A stretch of DNA of 64,000 nt from positions 35,586 through 99,585 of the forward strand of contig MU839234.1 in assembly GCA_030685235.1 (NCBI GenBank). The letters are read 5' to 3'. The translations under genes and the position numbers were made by a program. The notes below the pieces were generated by a model. That model did no database searches. It saw only the letters and a program-made list of their open reading frames with translations, and was not told where the DNA came from. This document shows positions 10,826 through 22,123 of the stretch, in pieces; position 1 is the first letter of the stretch, and the number at the start of each line of letters is the position of its first letter. Origin of the DNA: Copromyces sp. CBS 386.78. Taxonomy: Eukaryota; Ascomycota; Sordariomycetes; Sordariales; Sordariaceae.

Positions 10826-11352
10826 GGAGGTTATGGTGTGGTTGGCGGCTTTGCGAGTTGTGGGTTACGAACATTGGGTTCAATGTTGGGTAATGACGTC
10901 TGATATGTTGTTGGATAATAATGCTGGTAATGATGCTGACGGGAAATGAAGCAAGCGAGTTCAAAAAGCGATTTTGCGCGGTTGAATGGATGGCCGGATA
11001 TACTGCCTTTGAAAGGAGGGGTTCAAGAGATACCATTTGTTGCGAGACTGTTTGTGGGAGGAAAGCCGGAATGTGTAGCAGAGAAGAATAGAGAATGATG
11101 GGGATTTTGTGACAGAACCACCTGCTGATTCGGACTATAGTAATATCGTAGATTATTTGGCGTTGCTCAAAGAAGGGGATGTGAAAGAACTGAATTTGGA
11201 AGGTAAGATCAGTCACCATCAACGAAATTTTCACTCACCATATCACCATTGAAATACGATGGATATTGCCCGACCTTTCCTTTGATATAAAGACATAAAG
11301 AAGATGTTGGTCACCTCCAACCACATCCGCCTCTGTTACTCATCTACGATAT
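10826..11352. other. Intergenic upstream of the 5S-like gene
   Basis: 3' flank of the Smr gene and 5' flank of the 5S-like sequence. A 138-codon minus-strand frame lies here but shows no recognisable features. I see no clear TATA box at the -29 position expected for Neurospora 5S genes. Confidence 0.5.
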
Positions 11353-11476
11353 ACATACGACCATAGGCAGTGGGACAAAAATTCGGGATCCCGTCCGCTC
11401 TTCCCTAGATAAGCCAGTGGCCGCCAGGCGCGTAGTCGGATCGGTGATGACCGGTGAATAACCTGGTGTCGTATAG
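11353..11476 (+). rRNA. Dispersed 5S rRNA gene, divergent isotype or pseudogene
   Basis: The sequence opens with ACATACGACCATAGG, the conserved 5' end of Sordariales 5S rRNA. It continues with the TCCCGTCCGCTC loop, an internal control region resembling AAGCCA...GGATCGGTGATGACC, and closes with GTCGTAT, which pairs with ATACGAC of the 5' end (helix I). Neurospora 5S genes are single and scattered rather than in the rDNA array, as here. It is a few bases longer than the usual 120 because of extra bases around GTGGGACAAAAA, and helix II has two G-G mismatches in eight pairs. A TTTT tract at 11496-11499 could end Pol III transcription. Whether it is a working minor isotype or a decayed copy is open. 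Confidence 0.82.
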
Positions 11477-12662
11477 TTCTTGCATTCCTTTAATCTTTTC
11501 GTTCGTTCGTCATTCTTCTTTCAGACCGGGCTGCGATTCCTTGATTCGTTTGTCTACACGCGACCAAATACAAAGCCTAGAACTAGAACACATTATGCCA
11601 GGTACAATTCGAGGAACAGGAAGCTCAAAAGTTTATTCGACCTAATAGTCTGTACTCTATGCAACCTTGTACAAAGTCACGCAGTCAAGAACCTCTTCCG
11701 TTGAGTTTTTTATGTGTTGTTTCCCACATTTCTTTTCTCACCCCACACCTCAGATGAACTTGTTTGTCTTCACCATTTGTCCTATTCTTCTGCTTTTCTT
11801 TGCCTCGTAGTTGGCTGCCCTCAGTCCATATTCCCGTCTCCGTTCAGGAACAGGACATTGAATAACGTGCTATTAGTATAATTGCCGGGCGGTTAGCCAA
11901 GCACCGACTAAAACACGTCATAACGACGCTCGACAGAAAGGACGCCACATAACCAGAAAGTGAGACTATCAAAGACACGATATCTGTGAGTTAAACAACA
12001 CGGCCAAGAAATAAAAGGTTAAGCTATGATAAACAAGGCCATAAGAGGAAAAGTAAGCAAAAAAGGGCAAAGGCCAAGAACTAGCCAGGAGGCAGAATCA
12101 AGTCGCTTCCTGCCTTGAATGGGAAGGTTGGTGTTAGGATTGGGTATCGCTGGTGGATTTGCATCCGTGCCACTATCATGACATACAAGTCTGAAAGAAA
12201 AAAGATCAAAGGTATCTGTCCCGGCTAAAATTTGTCTTTTCCCCCGTTCCAATCCAGTACTGCAGCCTGATGATAAATCCTCTAGGAAGCCCCCAAGCAA
12301 AGAAAAAAAAAAAAAAAAAAAAAGTGTCGGTAGTGGTGTGATGTGGATACTTTTCATGATCCTTGGTCCATTGAGAGAAACCAAAATTCGCTGAGTTATG
12401 TCGAAAAGTAAAATATTGGATATGATGATACTTTGGCAAGCAAATCGGGTAGCAATGATATATCCAGGCGACTGTGTAGTTGTGGTGCGGACGGTAATGA
12501 CCCATGATGGGTCTAGGATTGGTGGTCGAGTGAAGGTTTTCGCGTCGTGGAAAGGCCGAATAATCATGATGAAGCCGACGGAGCCATATGCATATCCATA
12601 AAGTCCTCTAAGTCCGGAACGGGTGAGAAGTTCTCCAAGAGTAGATCAGGAGCGTCTTCTTC
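11477..12662. other. Intergenic; 3' flank of the polyQ gene
   Basis: Non-coding stretch downstream of both the 5S-like gene and the minus-strand polyQ gene. It holds an A21 tract at 12303-12323, which produces a false phenylalanine-rich minus-strand frame. Nothing else supported. Confidence 0.55.
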
Positions 12663-14243
12663 CTATGCACCCGCATCTTCACCCAAGCCCTGCTGGCCGG
12701 GTCCTCCGGCGTTACCCGACTGATCCTGGGAGCTGATAAGCTCCTCATACTCGACCATTTGCAATGCCAGTTTCTTGGCAGTGCATTCAATGTCAATAAG
12801 CTGCCGCGTAGCCTTGTCCGCGCTCCGCACCTCGGACAGGGCCCGATTTATCATGTGCTGAAGCATTGGATTGCTCATCGAGGGAGCTGCTGGAGCGATA
12901 GCGCTTACGGGAGCAGGAGCAGCAAGGGCAGCATGGGTACCGAGCGGGTGAGGAGTACCAAAACGGAAAGCATTGGGGTCAGCCGGTATATTAATGCCAC
13001 CGTTTGCCCCGTTCGGCAGGATAGCCGTATTGTGCTGCTGCTGCTGAGCATTTTGGGGATTGCGCGTTTCTGAGACCAGGATGTTAACATTGTTGCTCAT
13101 TGTCGCACTTGCAAGATAACCGGGGAAAGCTTACCGTGGAAACTGCACCTGGCGCCACTGGCATTAAACCAGCAATTGGCACAACTGCCACACATCTGGC
13201 CATCCACCACTATGCAGCTAGTCCACGGACCGTGGCCCTTGTGGCAGTTCTTACAGGGGACGCGTGCCGGCTCACCAGCAATGTGAGCGAACAAAGCTTC
13301 AACATTGCTTCTACGTGCCAGGTTCAGCACCTGCTCAGGGCGTCTCTGCTGGGCAAGACGATGACCTGGCTCACGAGCCAACCTCTTGGCAAGGGCACTC
13401 TCGACGTTGAGCTGGCCATAGCCGGATTCATGAGCCATATCCTCCGTGCTTTTGGACAGCTGAGGATCCATCGGGTGTTGATGGGGAGACGGCTGCATCT
13501 GCTGGGGCTGGCCCATGGGTGCAACAGGGGGTTGGTGCTGATGTTGATGAGAATGGGCCTGGGGTTGGCCAAGACCCTGAAGCATATCGGCTTGTTGCTG
13601 TTGGTGCTGTTGCTGTTGCTGTTGTTGCTGATGGTGCTGATGTTGCTGCTGCTGGTGCTGGTGTTGTTGATGTTGAGAGTGGTCCTGAGGAGAGGGTTGA
13701 GGCACACCACCAGGGCCACCTGGGTTACCTAGCATATTGGCACCAGCAAGATCAACATGGCCGCCGAGTCCCGAGTTTGCAGCGGCATTGGCATCTTGGT
13801 CCTCCATCTCGGCGTCAACATCCGGCTCGCCAGTGCCATCATTGAGGGAACCGGGCTGACCAAGACCAGTCTCCATGACGGCAGCAGCAGCAGCGGCAGC
13901 ATACTCCTCAGTGCCCATCCTGGCCGTAGGGTCGTCGAAGGCGGATGGGTCTGGCTTGAGGGAATCCTGATCAATATCAGGCTCCTGTTGGTGCTGCTCC
14001 TGCTGGTGCTGAAGATGATCCTGGTTTTGATCTTGCTGATGCTGTTGCAGGTGATGGTTGTGGAGGTCGTGCTCCTGAGCCTGCTGATGCTGGAGTTGAA
14101 GTTGGGCCTGAAACTGGGGATGGATATGGCCAACGTTGTTAGGGTCCTGGTCGGGACTCAGGCTGTTAGCCACGTTTTGCTGTTGTTGTTGATGCTGTTG
14201 CTGTTGGTGTTGTTGATGTTGTTGTTGTTGTTGTTGCTGCTGC

Positions 14244-14275
<32 letters not shown>

Positions 14276-14833
14276 CTGTTGTTGTTGCAGCTGTTGCTGT
14301 TGGAACTGCTGCTGGAGCTGAGCAGCTTCGTGAGCAGCCAGTTGCTGGACAAGTTGGCTGTTTCGGACCAGCGAGTGAGGACTGGCGACAGCGCGGGGAC
14401 GTGCCGGGGTGGTCGGCTTGGTCACTTTGGTTGGGCCGGGGCCCGGAGTGAGTCGCGAGGCTGGGACTTGGCCTTGGCCGGGTTGAGTGCCGACCTGGAG
14501 TCCCACGGAGCCGACCTGGACCTGGCCGACAGCTCCGGGAACCTGACCGACAGCTCCGACAGCACCGCGCTGGACACCGGATCCGGGGCCAGCGACAGGG
14601 CGGATTGGCGATGGTTTCATACTCCGCTTGGGGTCCGGGTTGCTGGTACCAGTTGGCAGCAATGACAGGCGGTTACCAGGTGTCGCGAGCTGCTCGTCGC
14701 TGTAAGGGCTGCTAAGGGCGCTTGGTAGGGTGAGTTGGTGTTGAGCAGCTGTCGTCAGCTGGGGAGGAGAGGAGAGAAATGTGTGTCCAGGGAACTGCTG
14801 GATCGGCGGGACACCGCTCGACGGACGCGACAT
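12663..14833 (-). CDS. Polyglutamine-rich DUF3716 (Cys-rich) protein
   Basis: Function unknown; composition suggests a nuclear protein. Exons 14833-13135 and 13069-12663 give 701 aa. The 65-nt intron (13134-13070) has a GTAAGC donor, a GTTAAC branch site and a CAG acceptor, and joins CSFH to ETRNPQ in phase 1. From the N-terminus: a Ser/Pro-rich region, a Gly/Val/Gln-rich stretch, a long polyGln tract (about residues 172-220) broken by His, a second Gln/His tract (about 378-420), a Cys-rich DUF3716 module at about 525-566 (CKNCHKGHGPW...CGSCANCW...CSFH, probably zinc-binding), and a predicted helical segment near 636-683 (ALSEVRSADKATRQLIDIE). I chose the Met of MSRPSSGVPP as start. An in-frame Met at 14977 would add 48 residues. 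Confidence 0.82.
14172..14312 (+). repeat. CAG/CAA trinucleotide repeat coding for polyGln (read on the minus strand)
   Basis: A long run of mixed CTG/TTG triplets on the plus strand encodes almost uninterrupted glutamine in the DUF3716 gene. Mixing of CAG and CAA codons should make it less slippage-prone than a pure repeat. Confidence 0.9.
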
Positions 14834-15649
14834 TATTAGCTGGCGGGCAGTCACCGGCAGGCAACCAGCAGCCAGAAGGTGGCGGCAACTGCGTGCCAGT
14901 GTCAATGCTCCGGTTTGTGCAACTGCGCACAGACGCACACCTGTCAGAAGGGCGCACGAGCCAAAAACACTGGCCAATCACCGATATTAATCCGTGCTTC
15001 TGCCCCTCCCACCTCGATCGTTGCTTGGTCGGACTTGTCAGTCCAGTACTACCAACAAACCAACCAGAGCAATGTCGAGAGATGTCAGAAGATTTCCAAA
15101 GTAAAGAAATGGAGTTTAGGAGAAAACTGAGATGGGACGGGGGTAACTGATACGGTGTCGAATTGCGTGTTTCTTCGTGATGCCGGATAAGAAAAAGCCG
15201 GAAAATAGAAAATAGAAGGAAGGTGAAGTTCGAAGTTCCAGACAGTCGAAGCCAGGTGGTATGAACACTGCCTATTTTAATGTCCGCTTATGAAATGGGG
15301 AGGGTTAGGGCTCAATGTGGTGGAACGGGGCATCTTGCAGGTTCTCGAATCTCGACAGCAGCTGCACCTCGAAAGCCCGGAACCGAAGCTCACGCCTACC
15401 TTTATGGCATGATTTCGATCACGCGCGATGAAGCCTTCTTTGATCTCTCGTGCGGTCTGTCGTTTTACATAGACTATGAGAAAGTCATTTCTAGTCTAAG
15501 TCGAGTCCATGTCTGAGCCATTCATGAGACAAGCGGACCTGCCAGGAATGCCTCATCACTCGTCCACTATTCCACAGAGTTATTACACTATATTACGTTC
15601 ATAGATATCACATACGTCTCTCCTCGAGAGAACACTTCCAAGAGTCGGA
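14834..15649. other. 5' flank of the polyQ gene and 3' flank of the ketosphinganine reductase gene
   Basis: Contains the in-frame upstream Met for the polyQ gene (14977) and short unsupported frames. No independent gene recognised. Confidence 0.5.
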
Positions 15650-16817
15650 TCACTTCTTCTTCGGGTGCGTAAAAGGATGCCCCTTTTCCCTCGCCCACTT
15701 CACAACCGTCGAGTTCATGCCCCTCAAGACAAAGAAGTAAATGATGGGTATGAACCATCCCATCACCGTATCCAACACCCAGTTATTCCTCGGCGACCCG
15801 CCCATGATTCCACACTGCATCAGCCTGCCCAAGAACGACACATCAACAAAGTACTTGCCGGCCTCCAGCCCCGCAATGGCTCTCCTCGCGACCGTATCCG
15901 GGCTCTCAGCCGGCTCGTCCTTCTCCAGCTCCACCGTGATATCCGGCTTCGTCTGATTCTCCCTCTCATAGCCCGGCGATACAATCGTGCCGGGGTACAC
16001 AATATGCACCTTGACCGGGTTATCCGGGTAGTAATTGACCTCCATGGCCAGGGTATCCGCCAGTCCTCTCAACGCCCACTTGGTGGGTGTGTACGGGCCA
16101 TACCCCAAAATCGCAAAAAGCGCCAACATCGAGGCCGTAAACACCAAGTGCTTCGGCTCCCCCTTGGGCCCCGTGCTGTTCTCGGGCGCCAGCCACTCCC
16201 TCAGAATCGCCCGCGACATCTCGGCCGACCCAAAGTAATTGACGTCCATGTTGCGGCGCGCGGCGACCATGCTGTCGTCGTCGGTCCACAAAAGGGGAGT
16301 CGACATGCCAGCTACGCACCAGACAATGTCCGGGGAGGAACCCCCGTTCCAGGCGATGGCTTCGGCGATCACCGTCGCCGCGTAGTCGTGCTCGGAAACG
16401 TCAGCGGAGATGTAGGTGAAGCGCTGCGTGGACGGGTTCTTGGCGGCGGCGCGGATGTCGGCCAAGGCTTCCTCGAGGCGCCCGACGTTGCGCGAGACGA
16501 GGATCACGTTGGCGCCCTTTTGCGAGAGTTGGATGGCCGCTGAGCGGCCCATGCCTTCGGAGGCACCGGTTAGGAGGACGGTCTGGTGGAAGGGTGGGGG
16601 GTTAGTGTTTGGGTTGAAGTCAGGGACTCAGGTTAGGTTGGTTGGGCATCGGGGCGCATACCCGGCCATCGACTGGCATGTGGTTTTTGGTGCTGAAGAG
16701 ACCCATGGTTGCGAATATGCCGATGGCGGCGACGATGGCGGCGACCGGGAGAGACCAGGAGGTGCTGAGGGTTTGTAATTGTTCCATTAAGGGATCTGTG
16801 AGAAGAGAATGATTCAT
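15650..16817 (-). CDS. TSC10: 3-ketodihydrosphingosine (3-ketosphinganine) reductase, Tsc10/KDSR
   Basis: ER-membrane SDR enzyme that reduces 3-ketosphinganine to sphinganine with NADPH, the second step of sphingolipid synthesis. Exons 16817-16662 and 16582-15650 give 362 aa. The 79-nt intron (16661-16583) has a GTATGC donor, a CTAAC branch site and a CAG acceptor, joining VDGR to TVLLTGASEGMG in phase 0. An N-terminal membrane segment (about residues 24-40, LPVAAIVAAIGIFATMGLF) precedes the TGASEGMG cofactor loop. The catalytic triad is in VFTASML and YTPTKWALRG. C-terminal hydrophobic stretches (WFIPIIYFFVL) and a KKK end fit ER anchoring. Met11 (16787) is an alternative start. The gene is divergent from SAS10 with a 653-bp spacer. 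Confidence 0.92.
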
Positions 16818-17470
16818 CCTCGGATCGAAGAAGAAGTAAGATCGGACTCGAGGAAGTCGTCGACGCGGCGGGCACCTCTACGGCGTAAATTTAGTGGATG
16901 CTGTCAGCGGTCGTGCAACACTGTTTGGAGCTTACACCCCTGTCTGTAAGTGACCTGGTGTCGAAAGATAATTCGATCGAACTTTTCACGCTCCGTTCAA
17001 GCAATAACGAAGTCTCTGATTTTTGGGGGCATTGGCTGAGGTGAAGTCTGCTTTTCCTAGGTAGTATTTGTAAGGCGCTTTTGTCTACATCCATCGACCA
17101 TACCCCAACGTAGGTAACTCTGGCAAGTCCATCTTGGAGCTTCCCGTCGACCCTGAGGAAGCTTTGACCCTTTGACCATTCTCGGATGTAACTGTGGAGC
17201 TTCTCCAACTGTGGGGTCCGGCGCGCTGCATGAGAGTGGAGCTAGGCGGTCGAGGTTCCGCTGGGGATGGATCGCATATTGACAAGGGCAAAAAAATTCT
17301 GCCGCTTCAACATTTGTTGCCCGCCTAGCAAACGATGGAACCCACCACAGCACATTGAACGAGCATCTCTAGGTGCCATTTCGACAGCGCTTCCACCACG
17401 ACGTATCTCACAATCGCGTGAGAACCCTTCCCATTCATCAGTACCAATCAGCGCGACACATTTGCAAAAA
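16818..17470. promoter_or_regulatory. Divergent promoter between TSC10 and SAS10
   Basis: A 653-bp spacer separating two housekeeping genes transcribed apart. The frame of SAS10 is open upstream to 17267, but the start with AAAAATGGCC at 17471 fits the family N-terminus. No clear TATA element seen. Confidence 0.45.
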
Positions 17471-19406
17471 ATGGCCAAGAAGAGAAAGGCCCCGAGACCG
17501 ACCGGCCCCGCCGAGCCTCGCGAGGTTGACGCCAAGGACGCCCGTCTTACCGTCAAGACTTACAAAGATGTCGCCAACTCGGAAGACGAGTACTGGGAGG
17601 GCCAGGATCGCATAGACTTTGACGACAGCGATGATGGCAGGCAATCCAAGCGCCAGCGCAAGGACAAAGAGGAGGAGTTCCTCGAGGCTTCTGACGAGGA
17701 GGTTTTCGAAGAGGAGGAATCCGACGAGGAGAGCGACCACCAAGATGCCGCGCCCGCGAAGTCCAAGAAGGTCAAGACAACAGTTCTTTCCGACGAAGAG
17801 ATGGGCGGCGAGGAGGAGGAAGAAGGCGACGAAGGATGGTGGGGTTCCTCCAGGAAGGATTACTACAATGCCGACCAGATTGAGACCGAGGCCGATGCCT
17901 TGGAGGAAGAGGCTGAGGCAAAGAGGCTCCAGGCCAAGAAGCTGGCCAAGAAGTCCGAGGCCGATTTCGCGTTCGACGAGAGCGAGTGGCTAGGCACCAA
18001 GGAGGAGGCCGAGGAAGAGGAGGACGTCATTACCGAAAAGCTCAACGAGGTCGAAGTAACAGAGGACATGGGGCCGGAGGAGAGGTACAAGCTTCTACAA
18101 AGCCGATATCCCGAGTTCGACTACCTGGCGGAGGAGTTTAGGGAGCTACAGCCGATTCTCACAACTTTCCAGAAGGAGGCGGAGGGCAAGCCCGCCAAGT
18201 CTCTGGAGATGGTCAAGTTCTGGACTCTTGGGTGCTACGTCGCTTCGCTCGCCAGCTATTTTGCCATCCTCACTTCGCCAGCAAGAGACAGCCAAGGTGT
18301 CTCCAAGACGATCAGCCCTACGGAACTCAGAGACCACGAGGTTATGAGCACGTTAATGAGCTGTCGCGAGGCCTGGCTTAAGGTCAAGGAGCTCAAGCCG
18401 CTCAAGAGCGTCTCCTCTACCAGCGGCATGCTTTCGCCACCCGAAGACGAGGGCGAGTTCGACGACTTGTCCGACGACGATATGGAGGACTTCAAGAAGC
18501 TGCTCAAGAAGAACAAACGCGAATCCAAGTCCGAGCTCAAGGCCAAGGCGAAGAAGGAGGCTGAGAAGGCCAAGAAGGCCAGGGCTGTCGAGCAGTCTCT
18601 TGCTGATCTTTCCAACCTGCTCGAGACCACCAAGACAGCGGCCAAGGCCAGCAAGAAGTCTGCCAAGGTCGACAAGCGTGATGATGATGAGCGCTCCGAC
18701 TTTGGTGACGAGGAGATCCTTGAGGCTCACGTGGCCAAGGAGAAGGCTGCTCGCAAGAAGAGTCTCAAGTTCTACACCTCCCAGATTGTGTCCAAGTCCG
18801 CCAAGCGTGCGGATGCGGGTCGCAACGCCGGTGGTGACGACGATATTCCTTACCGTGAGAGACTTGTAAGTTGCTAGTCCCCCAAACATTTCGCGTTGTC
18901 ATGTACTAACTTTTTCGCAGAGAGACAGGCAAGCACGCCTCAACGCCGAGGCCGAGAAGCGCGGCAAGAAGGGCAGCAAGCACGGCGCCGCGCTGGGCGA
19001 AGGCGACAGCGACGACGAAGACAAGCAGGTTGCCAAGCAGGTGCGCGGCGAGGAGGACGAGTACTACGACATGGTGGCGCACAACGCGGCCAAGAAGAAG
19101 GAGGACAAAGCGGCCAAGTACGAGGCTCTGGCAGCGGCCAAGGGCGCGCGGGTCGTGGAGGAGACGACGGTCGGGGCCGACGGCAAGCGCCAAATCAACT
19201 ACCAGATCCAGAAGAACAAGGGCCTCACGCCGCATCGCAAGAAGGAGAACCGCAACCCGCGTGTCAAGAAGAGGATGAAGTACGCGGAGAAGCAGAAGAA
19301 GCTCAAGAGCGTCAAGGCCGTGTACAAGGGCGGCGAGGGCAAGGGCGGATACCAGGGAGAACTGTCGGGTATCAAGAGCAACTTGGTCAAGAGTGTCAAG
19401 CTTTAG
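17471..19406 (+). CDS. SAS10: Small-subunit processome protein Sas10/Utp3
   Basis: Nucleolar component of the U3 snoRNP/SSU processome needed for 18S rRNA maturation. Exons 17471-18865 and 18921-19406 give 626 aa. The 55-nt intron (18866-18920) has a GTAAGT donor, a perfect TACTAAC branch site and a CAG acceptor, in phase 0 (RERL to RDRQARL). Residues 40-200 are highly acidic (repeated EEE and DEE). The Sas10/Utp3/C1D domain lies at about 204-310 (RYKLLQSRYPEFDYLAEEF, LEMVKFWTLGCYV). A Lys-rich helical linker follows. The conserved Sas10 C-terminal domain is in exon 2 (NYQIQKNKGLTPHRKKENRN, then KYAEKQKKLKSVKAVYKGG). Length and layout match fungal orthologues. Confidence 0.95.
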
Positions 19407-20368
19407 TAGTCTTGATTGGGGTTTGGCTTTGGTCCTGGTGGTTGTTGGGATGGTACCTTATGTAGTACTCTGGGTATCATATCATGCATGTATAGATTTT
19501 TGGGTTGTGTCGATAATCATGGCCTTCTACGGGAATGGAAAAAGGGGGCTTGCACATGGCAATGGCATCATGCCGTTTCTTAAACACACTCTTGGTACCT
19601 CTATCGAAGCGACCTACAAAATCCGTGATATGTGTACCGGATGTCGCCGGTCACCCCGTTGTTTTCATGCCGTTGTTGGAAGTTGATACTCGAGTTTCAT
19701 CCAACGGTTGACGTACCCCACAATCTCCACCGTCCGGGATGCTTGAGCCGCCTGAGACGTGCATCGCTCTAGGGCTCTTTTGCCGCCGCCGAGGATGCAT
19801 TACACCTATCTTGCAGGCGGGTCAAACTCCCGAACGGATTGGGGGAGGACCGGGTTCCTTGCGGATGAGGAGGCAAAAGAGTCATGCCACCCTTCAGACT
19901 TTTTTCATCATGTATGACTCCAATTGACTAGCAATCAAACCAGATTGACTCTTTTCTTTTGTCCGGGCTAGTTTCGTTTACTTTCATTTTGCTTCATCGT
20001 CATCTTGAGCTTCACACTTCAGTTTGTTACTCTCTATCCCTTTGGACGACAGACAGCTCATGAATCCTCTCCGGGCTCTCAATTTGAAGTGACGTACCTC
20101 CGTCTGCCGGACACACACACAAAACAGGGACACAACAAAGAGCGAGGTGAATTGGGCTTCCAAGCTCCAACGAATTCCAAGGACAAGGACAAACAACACA
20201 ATCAAAAAAAGGCGGGAGAGCAAAGAGCGTCAAGAACTGCTTGAATCCCATCATCATACTTTCATCACGCCTGAACTCACAAGTATCGCCACCACTTAAA
20301 GAGAAGGACGCACAAAAAGTGAGATAGCATTTACATACGGTCTCACGGACGGAACAGAAGTAGCCACC
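19407..20368. other. Intergenic between SAS10 and the PQ-loop gene
   Basis: No coding sequence supported. The last 10 bases before the next start form a near-perfect Kozak context, GCCACCATGG. Confidence 0.6.
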
Positions 20369-21883
20369 ATGGTGCCCCCGACCGAACTCCTCAACCTCGA
20401 CGTCGAGGCTATATCGGGGATTCTTGGGTATGCCTCACTCTCCTACACTTCCCTTCCCTTCTCCTTCTCATGCTAATGTTTTTTCAACAGCTCCATATCA
20501 ATAGCCTGCTGGGTGGTCGTCTTCTCCCCGCAAATCATTGAAAACTTCCGGCGCTCCTCCGCCGACGGGCTTTCCATCCAATTCATCATCATCTGGCTAA
20601 CCGGCGATGTCTTCAACATCCTGGGCGCAGTCCTTCAGGGTGTTTTGCCGACCATGTTGATTCTGGCGATTTACTACACCATTGCCGACGTGGTCCTTTT
20701 GGCTCAATGTTTCTATTATCGGGGTTTTACTTGGCGGGATGATGTGGTTCCCGCTAACACCATTGATGATGAGGATGAGGATGAGGCGGTGGCAGTGGAA
20801 AGTGATGATGGCGATAGAAGGACTGATGGGAAGAATAAGCGGAAGAGAAGGGGTGATGGAAGTCGGGGGATGTCAAGCGACGAAAGAGGGCCGGATGAAC
20901 GCACTGCTTTGCTAGGTGGAGGAGTGGCATCCTCTGCTGCCGGCGCTACCACCAGTGCCAGTCACACTAGTCACGGTCACCACCTCGGAGTTGGCGGTGG
21001 TGATCTCGGCCCCTACGGCGGCACCCGCGAACGTCGCGGCTCCAACTGGTCTCACCTCTCGCCTGTGGTTCCCCTCGTCGACCCCGCCGCCCTCGAAGCC
21101 GAAATCCTGCATCAGCCTCGCCGCAACGGCAACAACCGATCGCGGCCTGGCAATGCAAACGCCGGTCCCACGAAGCTGCAATCCTTTTTATTCAACCTCC
21201 TCGCCATCCTAATGGTTTGCGCCGCCGGCGTGATGGGCTGGTTTTTATCTAGGGAGTATTACCCACAGCAGCCTTCTTCATCACCTGAACTTGCCTCTTC
21301 CGGTTCCGGTTCCCCACCCAAGGACGGCAACGGTGGCGGAGTCGAATTCTCCCTCTGGGGCCAGATCTACGGCTACCTCTCCGCCATTTTGTATCTTGGC
21401 TCCCGCTTGCCACAACTACTACTCAACTTCCGACGCAAGTCCACCGAGGGCGTATCCATGTTATTCTTCCTGTTCGCTTGCCTGGGTAACTTGACCTACG
21501 TGTTATCCATCCTGGCCTACGACGGCTCGTCGGAGTGCGCGGCTGGACCTGGCGATTGCGAGACGGGGGAGGAGGGCAAGATTTACTGGCGCTATGTGTT
21601 GGTGAATATGAGCTGGTTGGCGGGAAGCGCGGGGACGTTGTTGTTGGATGGGGCGATTTTTGTGCAGTTCTTTTTGTATAATAAGGACGAGTTTTATGGG
21701 GATGATGAATGGGATAGTGAGTATGAGAGTGGGAGTGAGAGTGGGAGTGGGAGCGACGGGAGTGGAAGTGTGATTAGTGATGAGGAGGAAGGGGGAATGG
21801 GGGGTGGTGCAGGGCAGGGCCAGGAAAGTGATGGGAGGGGGTGGGATAGTGATGATGAGAGGAGTAAATTGATGCGAGAGTGA
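20369..21883 (+). CDS. PQ-loop repeat membrane transporter (Ypq/Rtc2 vacuolar amino-acid type)
   Basis: Seven-helix PQ-loop protein. Yeast Ypq1-3/Rtc2 homologues sit in the vacuolar membrane and move basic amino acids. Exons 20369-20427 and 20491-21883 give 483 aa. The 63-nt intron (20428-20490) has a GTATGC donor, a CTAAT branch site and a CAG acceptor, in phase 2. PQ-loop 1 is SPQIIENFRRSSADGLS (PQ at 33-34); PQ-loop 2 is SRLPQLLLNFRRKSTEGVS (near 326). About 130 residues of low-complexity, acidic then Ser/Gly/His-rich sequence separate the two halves, making the protein much longer than yeast Ypq1. The C-terminal tail is acidic Ser/Gly-rich (GSESGSGSDGSGS). The start codon is in a GCCACCATGG context. 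Confidence 0.9.
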
Positions 21884-22123
21884 GGGGAGGTGTGGCTGCT
21901 GGTGGAAGTGAGAGTGGGAGGATATGAAGTGATGGGATCTCTTTTGGATTTGGGTGGAAAAATGTTTGATGGATATGACGAAAAACGGGAACGGAAAATG
22001 AGAGTGGGCGTATGTGGGCGTTTTAGGATGACATTTTGACTTGTTCAACGTTGGATCTTTTCTTTGTTGCAAAACGATATTCGAAAACCACCCCTCTCCT
22101 CTCATTCCTTGCCTCCCCATTCT
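21884..22123. other. Short convergent 3' spacer
   Basis: A 240-bp gap between the PQ-loop and isomerase stop codons; the two 3' UTRs probably overlap. No hairpin or gene seen. Confidence 0.6.

Noticed and set aside
12019..12567. 182-codon minus-strand frame with a phenylalanine run
   Set aside because: The Phe run is only the A21 tract read antisense; no other protein feature.
13757..14665. 302-codon plus-strand Leu-rich frame
   Set aside because: Antisense of the CAG/CAA polyglutamine repeat.
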